Counted from the stretch's first letter, positions 16,452 to 26,128 are shown. The stretch is DNA of 49,656 nucleotides from Prevotella sp. (GCA_017554385.1 JAFZIL010000070.1:1-49656), one strand, 5' to 3'. Notes: generated from the letters alone by a model not told the origin. Numbers and translations are program-made.

Positions 16452-17369
16452 CTACTCAATCATGTTAATGTCATAAGGCGTTGCCTGATAGACATAGTAG
16501 TTAATCCAATTGCTGTAGAAGAGATTAGCATGTGCACGCCAAGTGACCTTCGGTCCCTGGGCAGGGTCATCGTCCCGATAATAATTATAGGGTACACTGA
16601 CATCAGAGCGTATGTCACGGTCGCGCTTGTACTCATTGTCGAGCGTGTTGGGGGCATACTCCAGATGTCCGGTGATGAAGAACTCGCGACCTCCGCGCGC
16701 CATCACGATACTAACTCCGCTTTGTGGCGACTCGGCAATCAGCGACAGTTCCTCATGCTTCTCGATATCGGCACGTCTGATTTCTGAATGACGGCTCTGC
16801 GGCATCATGAACTTGTCGTCGAAGCCACGGAAGATGGGCAGACGCGGGAAGAGAATGTCCTGCTCATAGATACCGAACATCTTCTGGTCAAGCTGATGCT
16901 TGGGCACACCATAATAATAATACAATCCTGCCTGAGCCGCCCAGCAGATGTAGAGCGTACTGGTAACGTGATTACGGGCCCATTGGAATATCTCGGTAAT
17001 CTCGTCCCAGTATTTCACCTGCTCGTATTCCATCTGCTCGACAGGTGCACCGGTGATAATCATACCATCGAACTTCTGCTTGCGAAGCTCCTCAAAGTCG
17101 CGGTAAAACATCATCATGTGTTCGATAGGCGTATGACTGGGCGTATGGCTCCTGAGTTTCATGAAGCACACCTCTATCTGCAGCGGCGTGTTCGAGAGGA
17201 GCCTGATAAGGTCGGTTTCGGTGGTAATCTTGATGGGCATGAGGTTCAACACCACAATGCGAAGCGGACGTATGTCCTGTGAGTGAGCACGCGTGTCGTC
17301 CATCACGAAGATGTTCTCACGCTTCAGCAGCTCAATGGCCGGTAGTTGGTCGGGAAGTCTTAAAGGCAT
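16452..17369 (-). CDS. metA: MetA homoserine O-acyltransferase, predicted acetyl-CoA type
   Basis: The 305-residue protein has all MetA landmarks: MPLRLPDQLPAIELLKRENIFVM at the start, catalytic Cys142 in YICWAAQAGLYYYYG, and His235 and Glu237 in FFITGHLEYA. Residue 111 is Glu (TGAPVEQMEYE). In published work on this family Glu111 favours acetyl-CoA and Gly111 succinyl-CoA, so O-acetylhomoserine is the predicted product despite the usual name homoserine O-succinyltransferase. It commits homoserine to methionine. It lies 45 bases after the PP2C gene and 9 before rlhA, so it may be read through from the signalling cassette. I see no SAM riboswitch upstream. Confidence 0.95.
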   Translation of the reverse strand: MPLRLPDQLPAIELLKRENIFVMDDTRAHSQDIRPLRIVVLNLMPIKITTETDLIRLLSNTPLQIEVCFMKLRSHTPSHTPIEHMMMFYRDFEELRKQKFDGMIITGAPVEQMEYEQVKYWDEITEIFQWARNHVTSTLYICWAAQAGLYYYYGVPKHQLDQKMFGIYEQDILFPRLPIFRGFDDKFMMPQSRHSEIRRADIEKHEELSLIAESPQSGVSIVMARGGREFFITGHLEYAPNTLDNEYKRDRDIRSDVSVPYNYYRDDDPAQGPKVTWRAHANLFYSNWINYYVYQATPYDINMIE

Positions 17370-17414
17370 CTATTATCTAATTGAATAAAGAATTACAATA
17401 AAAAAAGCATCTGA

Positions 17415-18179
17415 TTATTGGGCGGTAGCTGTCATACGTGCCACTATAGCTGACACATTGTCGTAGCCGCCCGCCTCCTCGGCAGCAAGGCACAATGCCT
17501 CGGCACTGCATCCTTCAATCAGCAAGCGCTGCAAAGTGGCGTCGTCGAGCATGTCGCTAAGTCCGTCGCTACAGATGAGAACGGTATCGCCCAGATGCAG
17601 GTCACCAGTACACTGCACCATGTCGATGTAGCTGTTCTTGCAGCCGCCGCCAATACAGTTGGTGATAATACTGCAGTGCTCGGGATTGCCAATGAGACTG
17701 TTCAGCGAGTGGTCGGTTGTCAGCTGCTGTAGCTTACCTTCATGCATCAGATAGAGCCGGCTGTCGCCACAGTTTAAACTATAGAACTGTCTGTCATAGT
17801 AAGCGAGTGCCACCAAAGTGGTACCCATTCCCTGACATGCAGGGTCTACATGTCCTCTTGACTCAATGATATTATTAATACTGGAGAGCCACTCGCAGAT
17901 AGCCTCGTTCAAGCTACCCGGAGAGAGCTGTGCAGGGATGTCGCTGAAGAAGAACTGCAGGTTGTGCAGCACTTCGCTGCTGGCCACATCACCGCTCCGA
18001 TGCCCGCCCATACCGTCGGCGAGAGCCAGAAGAAAGCGGTCGACACCGTCAAGCGGCACCTGCATCTCTATCTTGTCATCGCGCACGAAGCGGTCGCCAA
18101 CAAGCAGCATATCCTCGTTGTGTTCCCTGACGCAGCCGGTATTACTTGCTGCCGTAATGGTCAAATCGAACATGGACAC
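17415..18179 (-). CDS. PP2C-family Ser/Thr protein phosphatase
   Basis: The 254-residue cytoplasmic protein carries every metal-binding motif of the PPM/PP2C fold: VREHNED (residues 17-23), ALADGMGGH (about 52-60), GMGTTLVAL, NCGDSRLYL, ICSDGLSDML and GGYDNVSAIV. It should remove phosphate from Ser/Thr on targets of the kinase encoded three genes upstream. ATG 18173 is an alternative start. It begins 24 bases after the FHA gene on the same strand. Kinase plus PP2C plus FHA in one operon is a standard reversible phospho-signalling set. Confidence 0.94.
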   Translation of the reverse strand: MSMFDLTITAASNTGCVREHNEDMLLVGDRFVRDDKIEMQVPLDGVDRFLLALADGMGGHRSGDVASSEVLHNLQFFFSDIPAQLSPGSLNEAICEWLSSINNIIESRGHVDPACQGMGTTLVALAYYDRQFYSLNCGDSRLYLMHEGKLQQLTTDHSLNSLIGNPEHCSIITNCIGGGCKNSYIDMVQCTGDLHLGDTVLICSDGLSDMLDDATLQRLLIEGCSAEALCLAAEEAGGYDNVSAIVARMTATAQ

Positions 18180-18203
18180 AATTTTTCTATATTAATATCG
18201 GGG

Positions 18204-18776
18204 TTAATCAATGCTCACCTCTAAGTTCACATTGGCAATGGTAACAATGTCGCCGTTCTTCAGCGACATGTCGACATCGGGTTGCAACAGCCGCTCGTTC
18301 AGCTTCGTGCCATTCGACGAATGTTTGTCGGTAATGCACCAGCCAGTCCCTGCGTTATATTTCAGCTGTGCATGTACACCCGATACATACAGGTTCTGCG
18401 TGAAAAATTCAGCGTAAGGTCCCTGCTTACGACCAATGATGGCACCATTGACACCTTTGATACGTATATTTAGCGCACCATTGTATAGCAGCAATGAAGG
18501 CATTTCAACAGGTATTGCCTGCTGTTCCTGCCCGGTGGGATAAGTTTTGCTGAACTCCTGCGAAACGGAACCTGTCGAATCTGACGACGAGAACGACGTC
18601 TGCTCCTGGTTATGTTTCAGCTTGTCTGGTGTAACCATCAGACCTCCACACGATGTGCAGCGACGCCCAATGCCTACCCTTCCGCATCTGTCACAATAGA
18701 GCAAGGATTGTCCACACTGGTCACAATAGTGCGAATCATCATCAATTTCTTCTCTGCAATTCGGACAAACTATCAT
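18204..18776 (-). CDS. Zinc-ribbon/FHA domain protein
   Basis: The 190-residue protein opens with CPNC...CDQCG (residues 4-21) and CDRCG...CTSCG (29-43), a double zinc ribbon. After a polar linker of about 50 residues comes an FHA domain (about 97-190) with the canonical phosphothreonine-binding signature IIGRKQG, YVSGVHAQL and DKHSSNGTKL. FHA domains bind phosphothreonine peptides, so this is the likely reader of the kinase in the same operon. It lies 51 bases after the AAA+ gene. The C-terminus KNGDIVTIANVNLEV fits the end of the FHA fold. Confidence 0.93.
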   Translation of the reverse strand: MIVCPNCREEIDDDSHYCDQCGQSLLYCDRCGRVGIGRRCTSCGGLMVTPDKLKHNQEQTSFSSSDSTGSVSQEFSKTYPTGQEQQAIPVEMPSLLLYNGALNIRIKGVNGAIIGRKQGPYAEFFTQNLYVSGVHAQLKYNAGTGWCITDKHSSNGTKLNERLLQPDVDMSLKNGDIVTIANVNLEVSID

Positions 18777-18827
18777 AATATGGTCATTGACAATTTACAT
18801 TTTTGTTATCTGCTCACCTGCTTTGCA

Positions 18828-21800
18828 TCAGCCTTCGGGAATATCCTCGGGTAGGATTAGCTGGTAGGTTTCCTTGGTCACCTGTTCGGATGGCATCTGC
18901 GACACTCGCACCGAGACGTGCTCAATGGTCTTGTCGAGCAGGTTACGCATCTCACGTGCATTACCGAACGACTCATTTTTAGCCACAATCATCTTGCTGA
19001 TGGTATCACGCAATTTCGACTCGGCAGGCGGCGAAACGACGTACTGTTCCTTCTGTGCCATTTTCGTGAAGATGGCAAACAGTTCGTCTTCATTGTAGTC
19101 ATCGATGTGCAGCTTATGGGTGAAGCGGCTTGCCAGTCCTGCATTCATCTGAAGGAACTCCTCCATCTTATCCTTGTAGCCAGCAGCGATGACCACGAAC
19201 TTGCCGCGGTCATCCTCCATGCGCTTCATCAGCGTATCAATAGCCTCCTTGCCATACTGGTCGTTCTGATCACTGAGGGTATAAGCCTCGTCGATAAAGA
19301 GGATGCCTCCCATTGCCTTGTCGCACATCGAGTTGACAATCTTCGGTGTCTCGCCCATGTACTTGCCCACGAGGGTTGCCCTGCTTGCCTCAATGACGCG
19401 GGCCGTTGGCAACACATCCATCGACTGCAACACCTCGCCCATCTTACGCGCTATTGATGTCTTTCCAGTACCGGGGTTACCGGTGAGCACGAAGTTCATT
19501 GCCATCTGCTGCACATTGCCGGCGCCTACGGCTGCACGCTGCTTCATGAACATGCTCTGTACGGCCAACCTTCGGATAGCGTTCTTCACCGAACGCATAC
19601 CGATAAACTCATCGAGCTCGTTGAGCACCTCGTCGACGGGACGTGCAGCAGTGCTCTGCTCCATAGGCAGATCGGCAATCGACAATCGGTACATATCCTC
19701 AAAGAGGAAGCCGTCGGCCTCGTCGTCGCACACCATCACGTCGGGTGCATTCATCTTGGCAACGAGGCGCTGGCTCTGTCTTTCGACCGTCTCATCGAAA
19801 ATGCGGCGAGCTTCACGCGCATTTCCGAAGTTTTTGTCGCGCCGCAGATACAACTGCTCAAACATGCGATGTATGGCTCCACGCATGTCATCATCGATGG
19901 TGAACTTCTTGCCCGCAGCCATGTTGAGGAATATCTGGGTGAGCTCGTCGGGGGTGTAGTCCTCGAAGTGGATGGTCTGCGTAAAGCGGCTCTTCAATCC
20001 GGGATTCGAGTCAATGAAATCGTGCATCTGCTCGGTATATCCGGCCACGATACAGATGAACTTTCCGCGGTCATCCTCCAGTCGCTTCAGCAGGGTGTCA
20101 ATGGCTTCACTACCAAAAGCATCGCTGTCGTTCGAGCGCAGGGTGTAGGCCTCGTCGATAAAGAGTACGCCACCCATGGCCGAATCTATCAGCTGATTGG
20201 TTTTGATGGCCGTCTGTCCGCTATATCCAGCCACAAGGCTTGAGCGGTCGGCTTCGACGAGTTGTCCACGTGTCAGGATGCCCAGCGTCTTGAACACCTC
20301 GGCCATGATGCGTGCAACAGTGGTCTTACCAGTACCGGGGTTACCCGTGAACACATAGTGCTTACCAAGGAAGGTCGCCGTCTCTCCACGCTTGATCTGC
20401 AGATTGAGGTAGGCTGCCAGATTAGCTATTTCCTTCTTCACAGCATCAAGACCCACAAGACCGTCGAGACGCTTCAGACACTCGGTATAGTCGACCTCGC
20501 GCGGTGCCTCGTAGGGCACATCTTCTTCCTCGAAGGTCATCAGCTGCTCGGTGGTCATCTGAGTGAGTCCGGCATTCTGCAATCGCTGCGCCTGCTTCTT
20601 ACACATCTGGTCGAAGAGCGAGCGCATGGTACGTCCGTTGGCAAAGTTCTTGTCGCGCGTCTTGTAGAGTTGCTCTATCATGTGCTTTGTCAGTGCCAGG
20701 GCCTTCTCCGAGAAGAGGTACTTCTTCTCGTTGGCAAAGACCTGCATAATCTGGAAGAGCTCCTCGGGGTTGTAGTCCTCGATGTTGAGGAAATAGTTGA
20801 ATCGGCTACGCATTCCAGGGTTCACGCGGAAAAGGTTGTCCATCTCTTTCTGGTAACCGGCAGCAATAACCACGAACTTGTCGCGGTCGTCCTCCATGCG
20901 CTTCATCAGTGTCTCCAATGCCTGTGCACCCTGATTGTCGCGCTCACCGCTCTGGCTGACGGGTGCCAACGTGTAGGCCTCGTCGACGAAGAGTATGCCA
21001 CCCATGGCCTTGTCGCAAAGGCGACCTACGACCTTCGGCGTCTCGCCCTGATAGGGGCTGACCATCTGCGAGCGGTCGACCTCGACCACATGTCCACTGT
21101 CTAAGTAGCCGATGGCGGCAAGAATCTCGCCAAGCTTGCGGGCAATGGTGGTCTTACCTGTACCGGGATTACCGGTGAGCACGATGTGCATGCCCATTTT
21201 CTGCTGCTCGCCCAATCCGCGCTCTGCTCGCTGTATGCTGTTCTGCACCGTGTAGGCAATCTCGCGCACAGCGTCCTTCACCTCCTTCATGCCAATAAAG
21301 CTGTCGAGGTCGGAGAGGATGCTCTCAAGCGAGCGTTCCTCGGGTACATAGCCCTTGATGTCGTCTATCTCTACCTGTGCAGCATCACCACCTCGGCTGA
21401 TGAACGAGCTGAAGATATCCTCGGCAGTCTTTGTAGCCAGATGGGCATTGCCAAAGCTCTCGTCCTTGATTTTTATCTGATACTTGAAGTAACGGGTCAG
21501 TTGCTTGTCAGCCTCTTCCGAGAAGGTGTTGATACCGTAGCGGTTGTCGAGTATCTGCTTCACAATCTCGCACAGTTCCTTGTAGCCGTAGGTGGGCAGA
21601 CGGAAAGTGTACTTGAAGCGGTTCTTCACTGCGGGGTTACTCTCAAGGAAATCCTCAAGACCCTTGGGCAGTCCGGCAATGATAACGATGGGGTTGCCGT
21701 CCCACTTGTCCATTTCGACGAAGAGCTTGTCGAGTGGGTTCACCTGATTCGAGTACTTGTCGGGCAGCAACTTCTGCACATTGTCGAAGAATAAGATGCC

Positions 21801-22172
21801 GTCATGGGCTTTCTCAATGTTATCGTCCCAATTCTCAACGAAACGCTGGTAGTCAACGGCATCGACCATTGTGAGTTTGGGCTTGGCAATGATTTTCTGC
21901 TGATAGAAATAGTCGCGGATGATTTCTGCGAGCGAGGTCTTACCAGTACCGGTCTCTCCAATTATTACGACGTTTATCGAGAGCCTTACGACCGAGATAT
22001 CCTTGCGCGAGCGCAGATAGGTATAGGTGTCGACAATGCTCTTCAGCTGTGCCTTCACCTCAGCCTGTCCAATCATTTTCTCAAGCAGGTTCTGGTTGGA
22101 GATGGGCTTTCCGCACCATTTGCAGAACTTTGCAATCGAGCGGTTTCCTTTATGACAATATTCGCAAATCAT
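18828..22172 (-). CDS. Zinc-ribbon protein with four CbbX/SpoVK-type AAA+ modules
   Basis: The 1114-residue protein starts with a zinc ribbon (Cys3, 6, 17, 20) and then has four AAA+ modules. Module 1 has Walker A GETGTGKTS (72-80) but a weak Walker B ending FFDN (128-131) with Asn in place of the catalytic Glu. Modules 2, 3 and 4 have GNPGTGKT at 334, 610 and 898 and DEAYTL at 397, 673 and 961, each followed by SRF (arginine-finger region) and a C-terminal helical lid with NFANGR or FGNAREAR. Modules 2-4 resemble CbbX, SpoVK and the EccA ATPase of type VII secretion. Most relatives have one to three modules. The role is probably remodelling of a protein target. It is 38 bases downstream of the kinase gene. 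Confidence 0.9.
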   Translation of the reverse strand: MICEYCHKGNRSIAKFCKWCGKPISNQNLLEKMIGQAEVKAQLKSIVDTYTYLRSRKDISVVRLSINVVIIGETGTGKTSLAEIIRDYFYQQKIIAKPKLTMVDAVDYQRFVENWDDNIEKAHDGILFFDNVQKLLPDKYSNQVNPLDKLFVEMDKWDGNPIVIIAGLPKGLEDFLESNPAVKNRFKYTFRLPTYGYKELCEIVKQILDNRYGINTFSEEADKQLTRYFKYQIKIKDESFGNAHLATKTAEDIFSSFISRGGDAAQVEIDDIKGYVPEERSLESILSDLDSFIGMKEVKDAVREIAYTVQNSIQRAERGLGEQQKMGMHIVLTGNPGTGKTTIARKLGEILAAIGYLDSGHVVEVDRSQMVSPYQGETPKVVGRLCDKAMGGILFVDEAYTLAPVSQSGERDNQGAQALETLMKRMEDDRDKFVVIAAGYQKEMDNLFRVNPGMRSRFNYFLNIEDYNPEELFQIMQVFANEKKYLFSEKALALTKHMIEQLYKTRDKNFANGRTMRSLFDQMCKKQAQRLQNAGLTQMTTEQLMTFEEEDVPYEAPREVDYTECLKRLDGLVGLDAVKKEIANLAAYLNLQIKRGETATFLGKHYVFTGNPGTGKTTVARIMAEVFKTLGILTRGQLVEADRSSLVAGYSGQTAIKTNQLIDSAMGGVLFIDEAYTLRSNDSDAFGSEAIDTLLKRLEDDRGKFICIVAGYTEQMHDFIDSNPGLKSRFTQTIHFEDYTPDELTQIFLNMAAGKKFTIDDDMRGAIHRMFEQLYLRRDKNFGNAREARRIFDETVERQSQRLVAKMNAPDVMVCDDEADGFLFEDMYRLSIADLPMEQSTAARPVDEVLNELDEFIGMRSVKNAIRRLAVQSMFMKQRAAVGAGNVQQMAMNFVLTGNPGTGKTSIARKMGEVLQSMDVLPTARVIEASRATLVGKYMGETPKIVNSMCDKAMGGILFIDEAYTLSDQNDQYGKEAIDTLMKRMEDDRGKFVVIAAGYKDKMEEFLQMNAGLASRFTHKLHIDDYNEDELFAIFTKMAQKEQYVVSPPAESKLRDTISKMIVAKNESFGNAREMRNLLDKTIEHVSVRVSQMPSEQVTKETYQLILPEDIPEG

Positions 22173-22210
22173 TATGCGCTTTTATGTTTGGTTATATTCA
22201 TTCAGTGGTT

Positions 22211-25099
22211 TTACAGGCAGTGCAGCAGCAACATGACGATAAGCAGCAACACCATGAAACTCCATTCCAAGTAGTGGATAACCGATTCGCCTGCAAAAGA
22301 GTTCACCTGGTTGTCGACATCGTCAAGAAGTCCGAACTTCGAGCCGCTGTAGCGCGCCGACTTGGTTCTAAACGTATAGTAGAGTGGATCGAGAAGCGAG
22401 GTGTTCACGTCGTCGGTCTTCACCACATCGTCCACGAAGTTCTTGTCGCTGTGGCGGTCTCTACTGTAGTCAGTTCGGTGACACACGTAGACGTAGGCAA
22501 GCGTGAGCATAATGATGACCACCGATGAGAGCATGGGCACCGATGCAGCCACAAACTTCAGGATATAGACGGGTATAAGAGAGGACAACAGGCCCAAGGC
22601 TCCCCAAAGCAGCGACATACTGGAACCATAGCCGCGGAAGTAGGCACGTGTGCCCATAATGACGGCACTCATGCCGCCCACGGGTAGCAGTACGGCAACG
22701 TAGGGGTGCTGTGCCACATAATCGATGACCTCCCTGCCGAAGACCACGACCAGCAGTACCCAAAGGATGCTGAAGCCATAGAAAATATAGCGCATGATGC
22801 GCTCACGGTTGTAGGCGTCCATCCACCGTTTCCTCACGTAGGACGTACGGTCGCGTGTCTCCTGGCAGGCACGATTGTATCGGAAGAAGTACTGGTGATG
22901 CTCGTCAAACTTTCCGATGGTCTCAAGCCACTGGGCAAGTGCCCGCTCGTAACTGTACGACTCGGTGAAGTCGCGTGTGGGGTCTTCGTGATAGAACACG
23001 GTGAGCCACTGCGCAAGGGCGCCCCCACGTATCTCGTCATGTATCTGCGATGCGAGCTGCGAGGTGAGCTGACGACTGTCGGTGAGCACCTGTCCGTTGG
23101 GCAGCAGGTAACCTGGCGTGGTGCCGAGGATGCGGCAGAAGCGATACATGGCCGTGCGCAGGTCGTAGACGCCCAGGCGGTCACGATTCTCAGGCGATTT
23201 AAGGTCGAAGCAACGGCGTGCCTCTTCCTGCAGGCCACCCCAGCCATGTATCTGTGCATAGTAGGCAAAACGTCCGTCGGGCGACGAGATGTCGGCCATC
23301 GTCTTCTCGAAGTCGGCAGCCGGAACATGTTCCAGCTGCATGAGACGCTGGGCGATGACCTCGCCCACGGCCTCGGGTGTCGATGCCTCGCGCAGGTCAT
23401 AGGCAGCCTCACGGTCGAGATTGTAGATCACCTTATAGGCCAGCGATTCTGAGTAAGGCTTTCCCTCGATCAGAATGCGTGTCGATTCGCAGGCCATAAC
23501 GTCTTCGTGGGCATACATCCACGAGAGCAGACGCCCGTCGGTGAGCGAATGCCAGTCGTCGTCGGTGAGATTTGAGTGGCCAAACGAGTAGAATATCTCG
23601 TCGAGCGTCATCGATGGGTGGCGCCCCAAGAACGGTATGTCAGGATCAATCTCGAACACCATGCGCATGACGGCCACGTGGGCATCGGCGTCGGGCTTGA
23701 AGTAAGAGCGCAGGCGGTCGATGTTGCACTTCGTGTGGACGTCGAGCCACAGGAAGAGGTCGTCGTTGGGGTCCTGCAACTTCATGGCGTAGATATCCTG
23801 GTTGCTGAGCAATGCGAGCGAGATGGTGTGCACGTCGTCGCAAAGGTTTCCTTTGATGTCCTTATATGGATAGGTAGGCTCCATAGCATATACGGCTGCC
23901 ATGAGGCCCGCCCTCGAGTTGGCGGGAAACTTGTTCGACACGATGTCCTTGACCACGGCCGTGAGCTTCTGGTTGCCGCACGACTCCAGCCAGTTGGCTA
24001 TGCGACCGCTGTAGAGGTAGTTGATGGCCAGTCGCTCGTTGTCGATGAGCATGGGTATGAGCTCATGCAGGTTGTTGGCCACAAGGTTGCGCTCAGGGTC
24101 GACGATGAAGCTCTTGTAGCGAAGGGCTGCCGACGAGAGGTCGACCTTCACATCCTCGCCCTTGAACCAGCGCTCCACCTCGTCGTAGGTCCATCGTCCC
24201 TCGACATTGACGGCGGTAAGTCCCTGAACGATGCGCTTCACGCTCTCGGGCAGCTCACCGAGCCGGGGCAGACGGCCCTCGTTCTTCTGCTTCATCATGT
24301 TGCGCTCGTTCGAGCTCAGGGGCGTCTCGCCCAACCACAGTGCCAGCAGCGTGATGCCCAGCGAGTAGTAGTCGGCAGCAGCCGAAATCTCAACCTCGCC
24401 GTCAATCACGTCGGCATACATCTCGGGAGCGGCATAGATGGGCGTACGTGCCTGAGTGGTACGTACGAGCCCCGTCTTGGGATCGAGAAACGACGAGATG
24501 CCGAAGTCGCCCAGCACCAACTCCTTGTGACCCTTGTCGCGGAAGAAGAAGTTGGTGGGCTTCACGTCCTTGTGCAGGATGTTGTAGCGGTGGCAGTAGG
24601 CCAGCGCGGCCGCCGCCTGAAGTGCCAGGCGACGGAACTGGTTCAAGTCGTTGCCGAGCTTGAAGTCATGCAGCGTGCCGCCCTCCAGATACTCCATCAG
24701 CTCGTAATAGCGGTACTTCGCATCGACGTAGGTCTTGCCGTAGTCGATGAGGTTGACTATCATCTCGAAGTGGAACGAACGGATGACCTGTAGCAGCTTC
24801 TTGTTCACCGTGAAGTTGGGGTAGTAGACCTTCAGCACGTACTCCTTGCCGTCGTGGTAGACGAGGAACACCTGTGCCTCGCCCGAGTTGTCGCTCAGGC
24901 AGCTGACCTTTTCATAACGCTCACCTTTCAAGACGAACACGTTGTCGTCGGTGACCTGCATGGATTGGGGAGCGGGAGCAGAAGCGACCTTCAGCGTGTG
25001 CTGCGTAGCGTCGTCCGTAGACGGCAACGCAATGGTACGGTCGCCTCCTACTGGTATCGGAGCCGGCATCGGGCCTTCAAGCTTGAGTGTCTTGTCCAT
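22211..25099 (-). CDS. Transmembrane eukaryotic-type Ser/Thr protein kinase
   Basis: The 962-residue protein has an N-terminal kinase domain (about 60-310): glycine-rich region near 69-77, Lys90 in YVLKVYY, HKDVKPTN (176-183), DFG (198-200) and APE (224-226). HKD instead of HRD is seen in many active kinases. A large helical region of about 430 residues without recognised domain follows. Four or five membrane helices come next (about 765-880), with a final helix at the extreme C-terminus. No PASTA repeats or periplasmic sensor domain are visible. Before the kinase, three short T-[LI]-[KA]-[LV] motifs (Thr4, Thr22, Thr35) could be FHA docking sites. It lies between the zinc-ribbon scaffold and the AAA+ gene. 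Confidence 0.92.
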   Translation of the reverse strand: MDKTLKLEGPMPAPIPVGGDRTIALPSTDDATQHTLKVASAPAPQSMQVTDDNVFVLKGERYEKVSCLSDNSGEAQVFLVYHDGKEYVLKVYYPNFTVNKKLLQVIRSFHFEMIVNLIDYGKTYVDAKYRYYELMEYLEGGTLHDFKLGNDLNQFRRLALQAAAALAYCHRYNILHKDVKPTNFFFRDKGHKELVLGDFGISSFLDPKTGLVRTTQARTPIYAAPEMYADVIDGEVEISAAADYYSLGITLLALWLGETPLSSNERNMMKQKNEGRLPRLGELPESVKRIVQGLTAVNVEGRWTYDEVERWFKGEDVKVDLSSAALRYKSFIVDPERNLVANNLHELIPMLIDNERLAINYLYSGRIANWLESCGNQKLTAVVKDIVSNKFPANSRAGLMAAVYAMEPTYPYKDIKGNLCDDVHTISLALLSNQDIYAMKLQDPNDDLFLWLDVHTKCNIDRLRSYFKPDADAHVAVMRMVFEIDPDIPFLGRHPSMTLDEIFYSFGHSNLTDDDWHSLTDGRLLSWMYAHEDVMACESTRILIEGKPYSESLAYKVIYNLDREAAYDLREASTPEAVGEVIAQRLMQLEHVPAADFEKTMADISSPDGRFAYYAQIHGWGGLQEEARRCFDLKSPENRDRLGVYDLRTAMYRFCRILGTTPGYLLPNGQVLTDSRQLTSQLASQIHDEIRGGALAQWLTVFYHEDPTRDFTESYSYERALAQWLETIGKFDEHHQYFFRYNRACQETRDRTSYVRKRWMDAYNRERIMRYIFYGFSILWVLLVVVFGREVIDYVAQHPYVAVLLPVGGMSAVIMGTRAYFRGYGSSMSLLWGALGLLSSLIPVYILKFVAASVPMLSSVVIIMLTLAYVYVCHRTDYSRDRHSDKNFVDDVVKTDDVNTSLLDPLYYTFRTKSARYSGSKFGLLDDVDNQVNSFAGESVIHYLEWSFMVLLLIVMLLLHCL

Positions 25100-25123
25100 G
25101 TATCTGTCTTTATTGCTATTTCC

Positions 25124-26128
25124 TTACTTATCATCCTTGATCTCTTGTTTCGACCCGTGACCCAACACGACCCACTTGCCACCAAGTTGTGGCTTGGCAC
25201 AACCGCAGGGGCTGGAGTGCATAGCGTGCTTATAGTTGCATAGCCAGGCAAGCCTGAGGCCCTGAGGTTTCTGGGCCATTGCGTAATTACGCACCTGGGC
25301 AGGCTTAGGATTGGCAGGGACGGGTATGCGCTCAAGCAGGTTGCTGATGCGCTCCATCACCTCTGCCTTGCGGGCGGCATGTTCTTCCTTCGACATGCGC
25401 TCTTCGCCTACGGGTGGTATGACCACGTTGACCACACCTGCATCCTGAGCCAACAGGCGCAGCACGCGCTGGCGCAACTCGTCGCACTTGCGGGCGGTCT
25501 TCACGTCCTCCTCGCTCTCAAAAGGCAGCTGCATCTGCAGTTCGTCCAACTCTTTCGCTGCCGCAGCCAACTCCTGGTACTCGGGCTTCATCTGCAACTC
25601 CCTCACCAACTGCGCTGCCTCCTCGGTGAGCGCCCGTCCACACTGCTTGCAGAAGGAGAACTCGTTCAGCGTGTGGCACGTGGGACACACAATGCCACCA
25701 CGCGGAGAACCGCACTCGGGACAGAAAGCATCTTGTTCCGAAAGGTGAGCACCGCAGAACGAACATGCACTGGTCGAGATGTAATGATGGCACGACTCGC
25801 AGAAGTCGGCATCGCCATCGAGCTCAGCACCGCAGTTGGGACAAGTCTGACGACGCAACACCTGGCCACAGGAGGCACAGTAGAGGCTTCCTGCATCGTT
25901 GGTAGCACCACAGTTGGGACATTTCACCGACTGCGCCTGCTGCTGGGCCTGTTGTTGCTGGGGCGACTGCTGAGTCTGCTGCTGAGTCTGCGACTGAGAC
26001 TGTAGCTGAGTCTGCGACTGAGGGGCACCGTCGTCGTTAGCCTCACGCAAACCTGCCGTGCTATCAAGTTGCTGCATCCCGGCCGACTGTCCAGGCATGC
26101 CACGGAGTGTCATATCGTCGTTTGTCAT
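25124..26128 (-). CDS. Multi-zinc-ribbon Gln-rich scaffold-like protein
   Basis: The 334-residue protein has a Gln-rich low-complexity segment (about 36-66), then four zinc ribbons in a row: CPNCG...CASCG, CPNCG...CESC, CSFCG...CPECG and CPTC...CKQCG. A charged helical segment follows, then a C-terminal region with WLCNYKHAMHSSPCGCAKPQLGGKWVVLG, where more cysteines may bind metal. No enzyme motif is present. It is the first gene of the signalling operon, directly behind the promoter at 26203, and ends 24 bases before the kinase. A scaffold or adaptor role is inference from position and composition. Confidence 0.82.
   Translation of the reverse strand: MTNDDMTLRGMPGQSAGMQQLDSTAGLREANDDGAPQSQTQLQSQSQTQQQTQQSPQQQQAQQQAQSVKCPNCGATNDAGSLYCASCGQVLRRQTCPNCGAELDGDADFCESCHHYISTSACSFCGAHLSEQDAFCPECGSPRGGIVCPTCHTLNEFSFCKQCGRALTEEAAQLVRELQMKPEYQELAAAAKELDELQMQLPFESEEDVKTARKCDELRQRVLRLLAQDAGVVNVVIPPVGEERMSKEEHAARKAEVMERISNLLERIPVPANPKPAQVRNYAMAQKPQGLRLAWLCNYKHAMHSSPCGCAKPQLGGKWVVLGHGSKQEIKDDK

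Noticed and set aside
16452-17414. SAM riboswitch upstream of metA
   Set aside because: Only 45 bases separate metA from the phosphatase gene, too short for a SAM aptamer plus expression platform.
23576-24793. Open frame of about 405 codons on the plus strand opposite the kinase gene
   Set aside because: Antisense of the kinase coding sequence, with no domain, promoter or start context.
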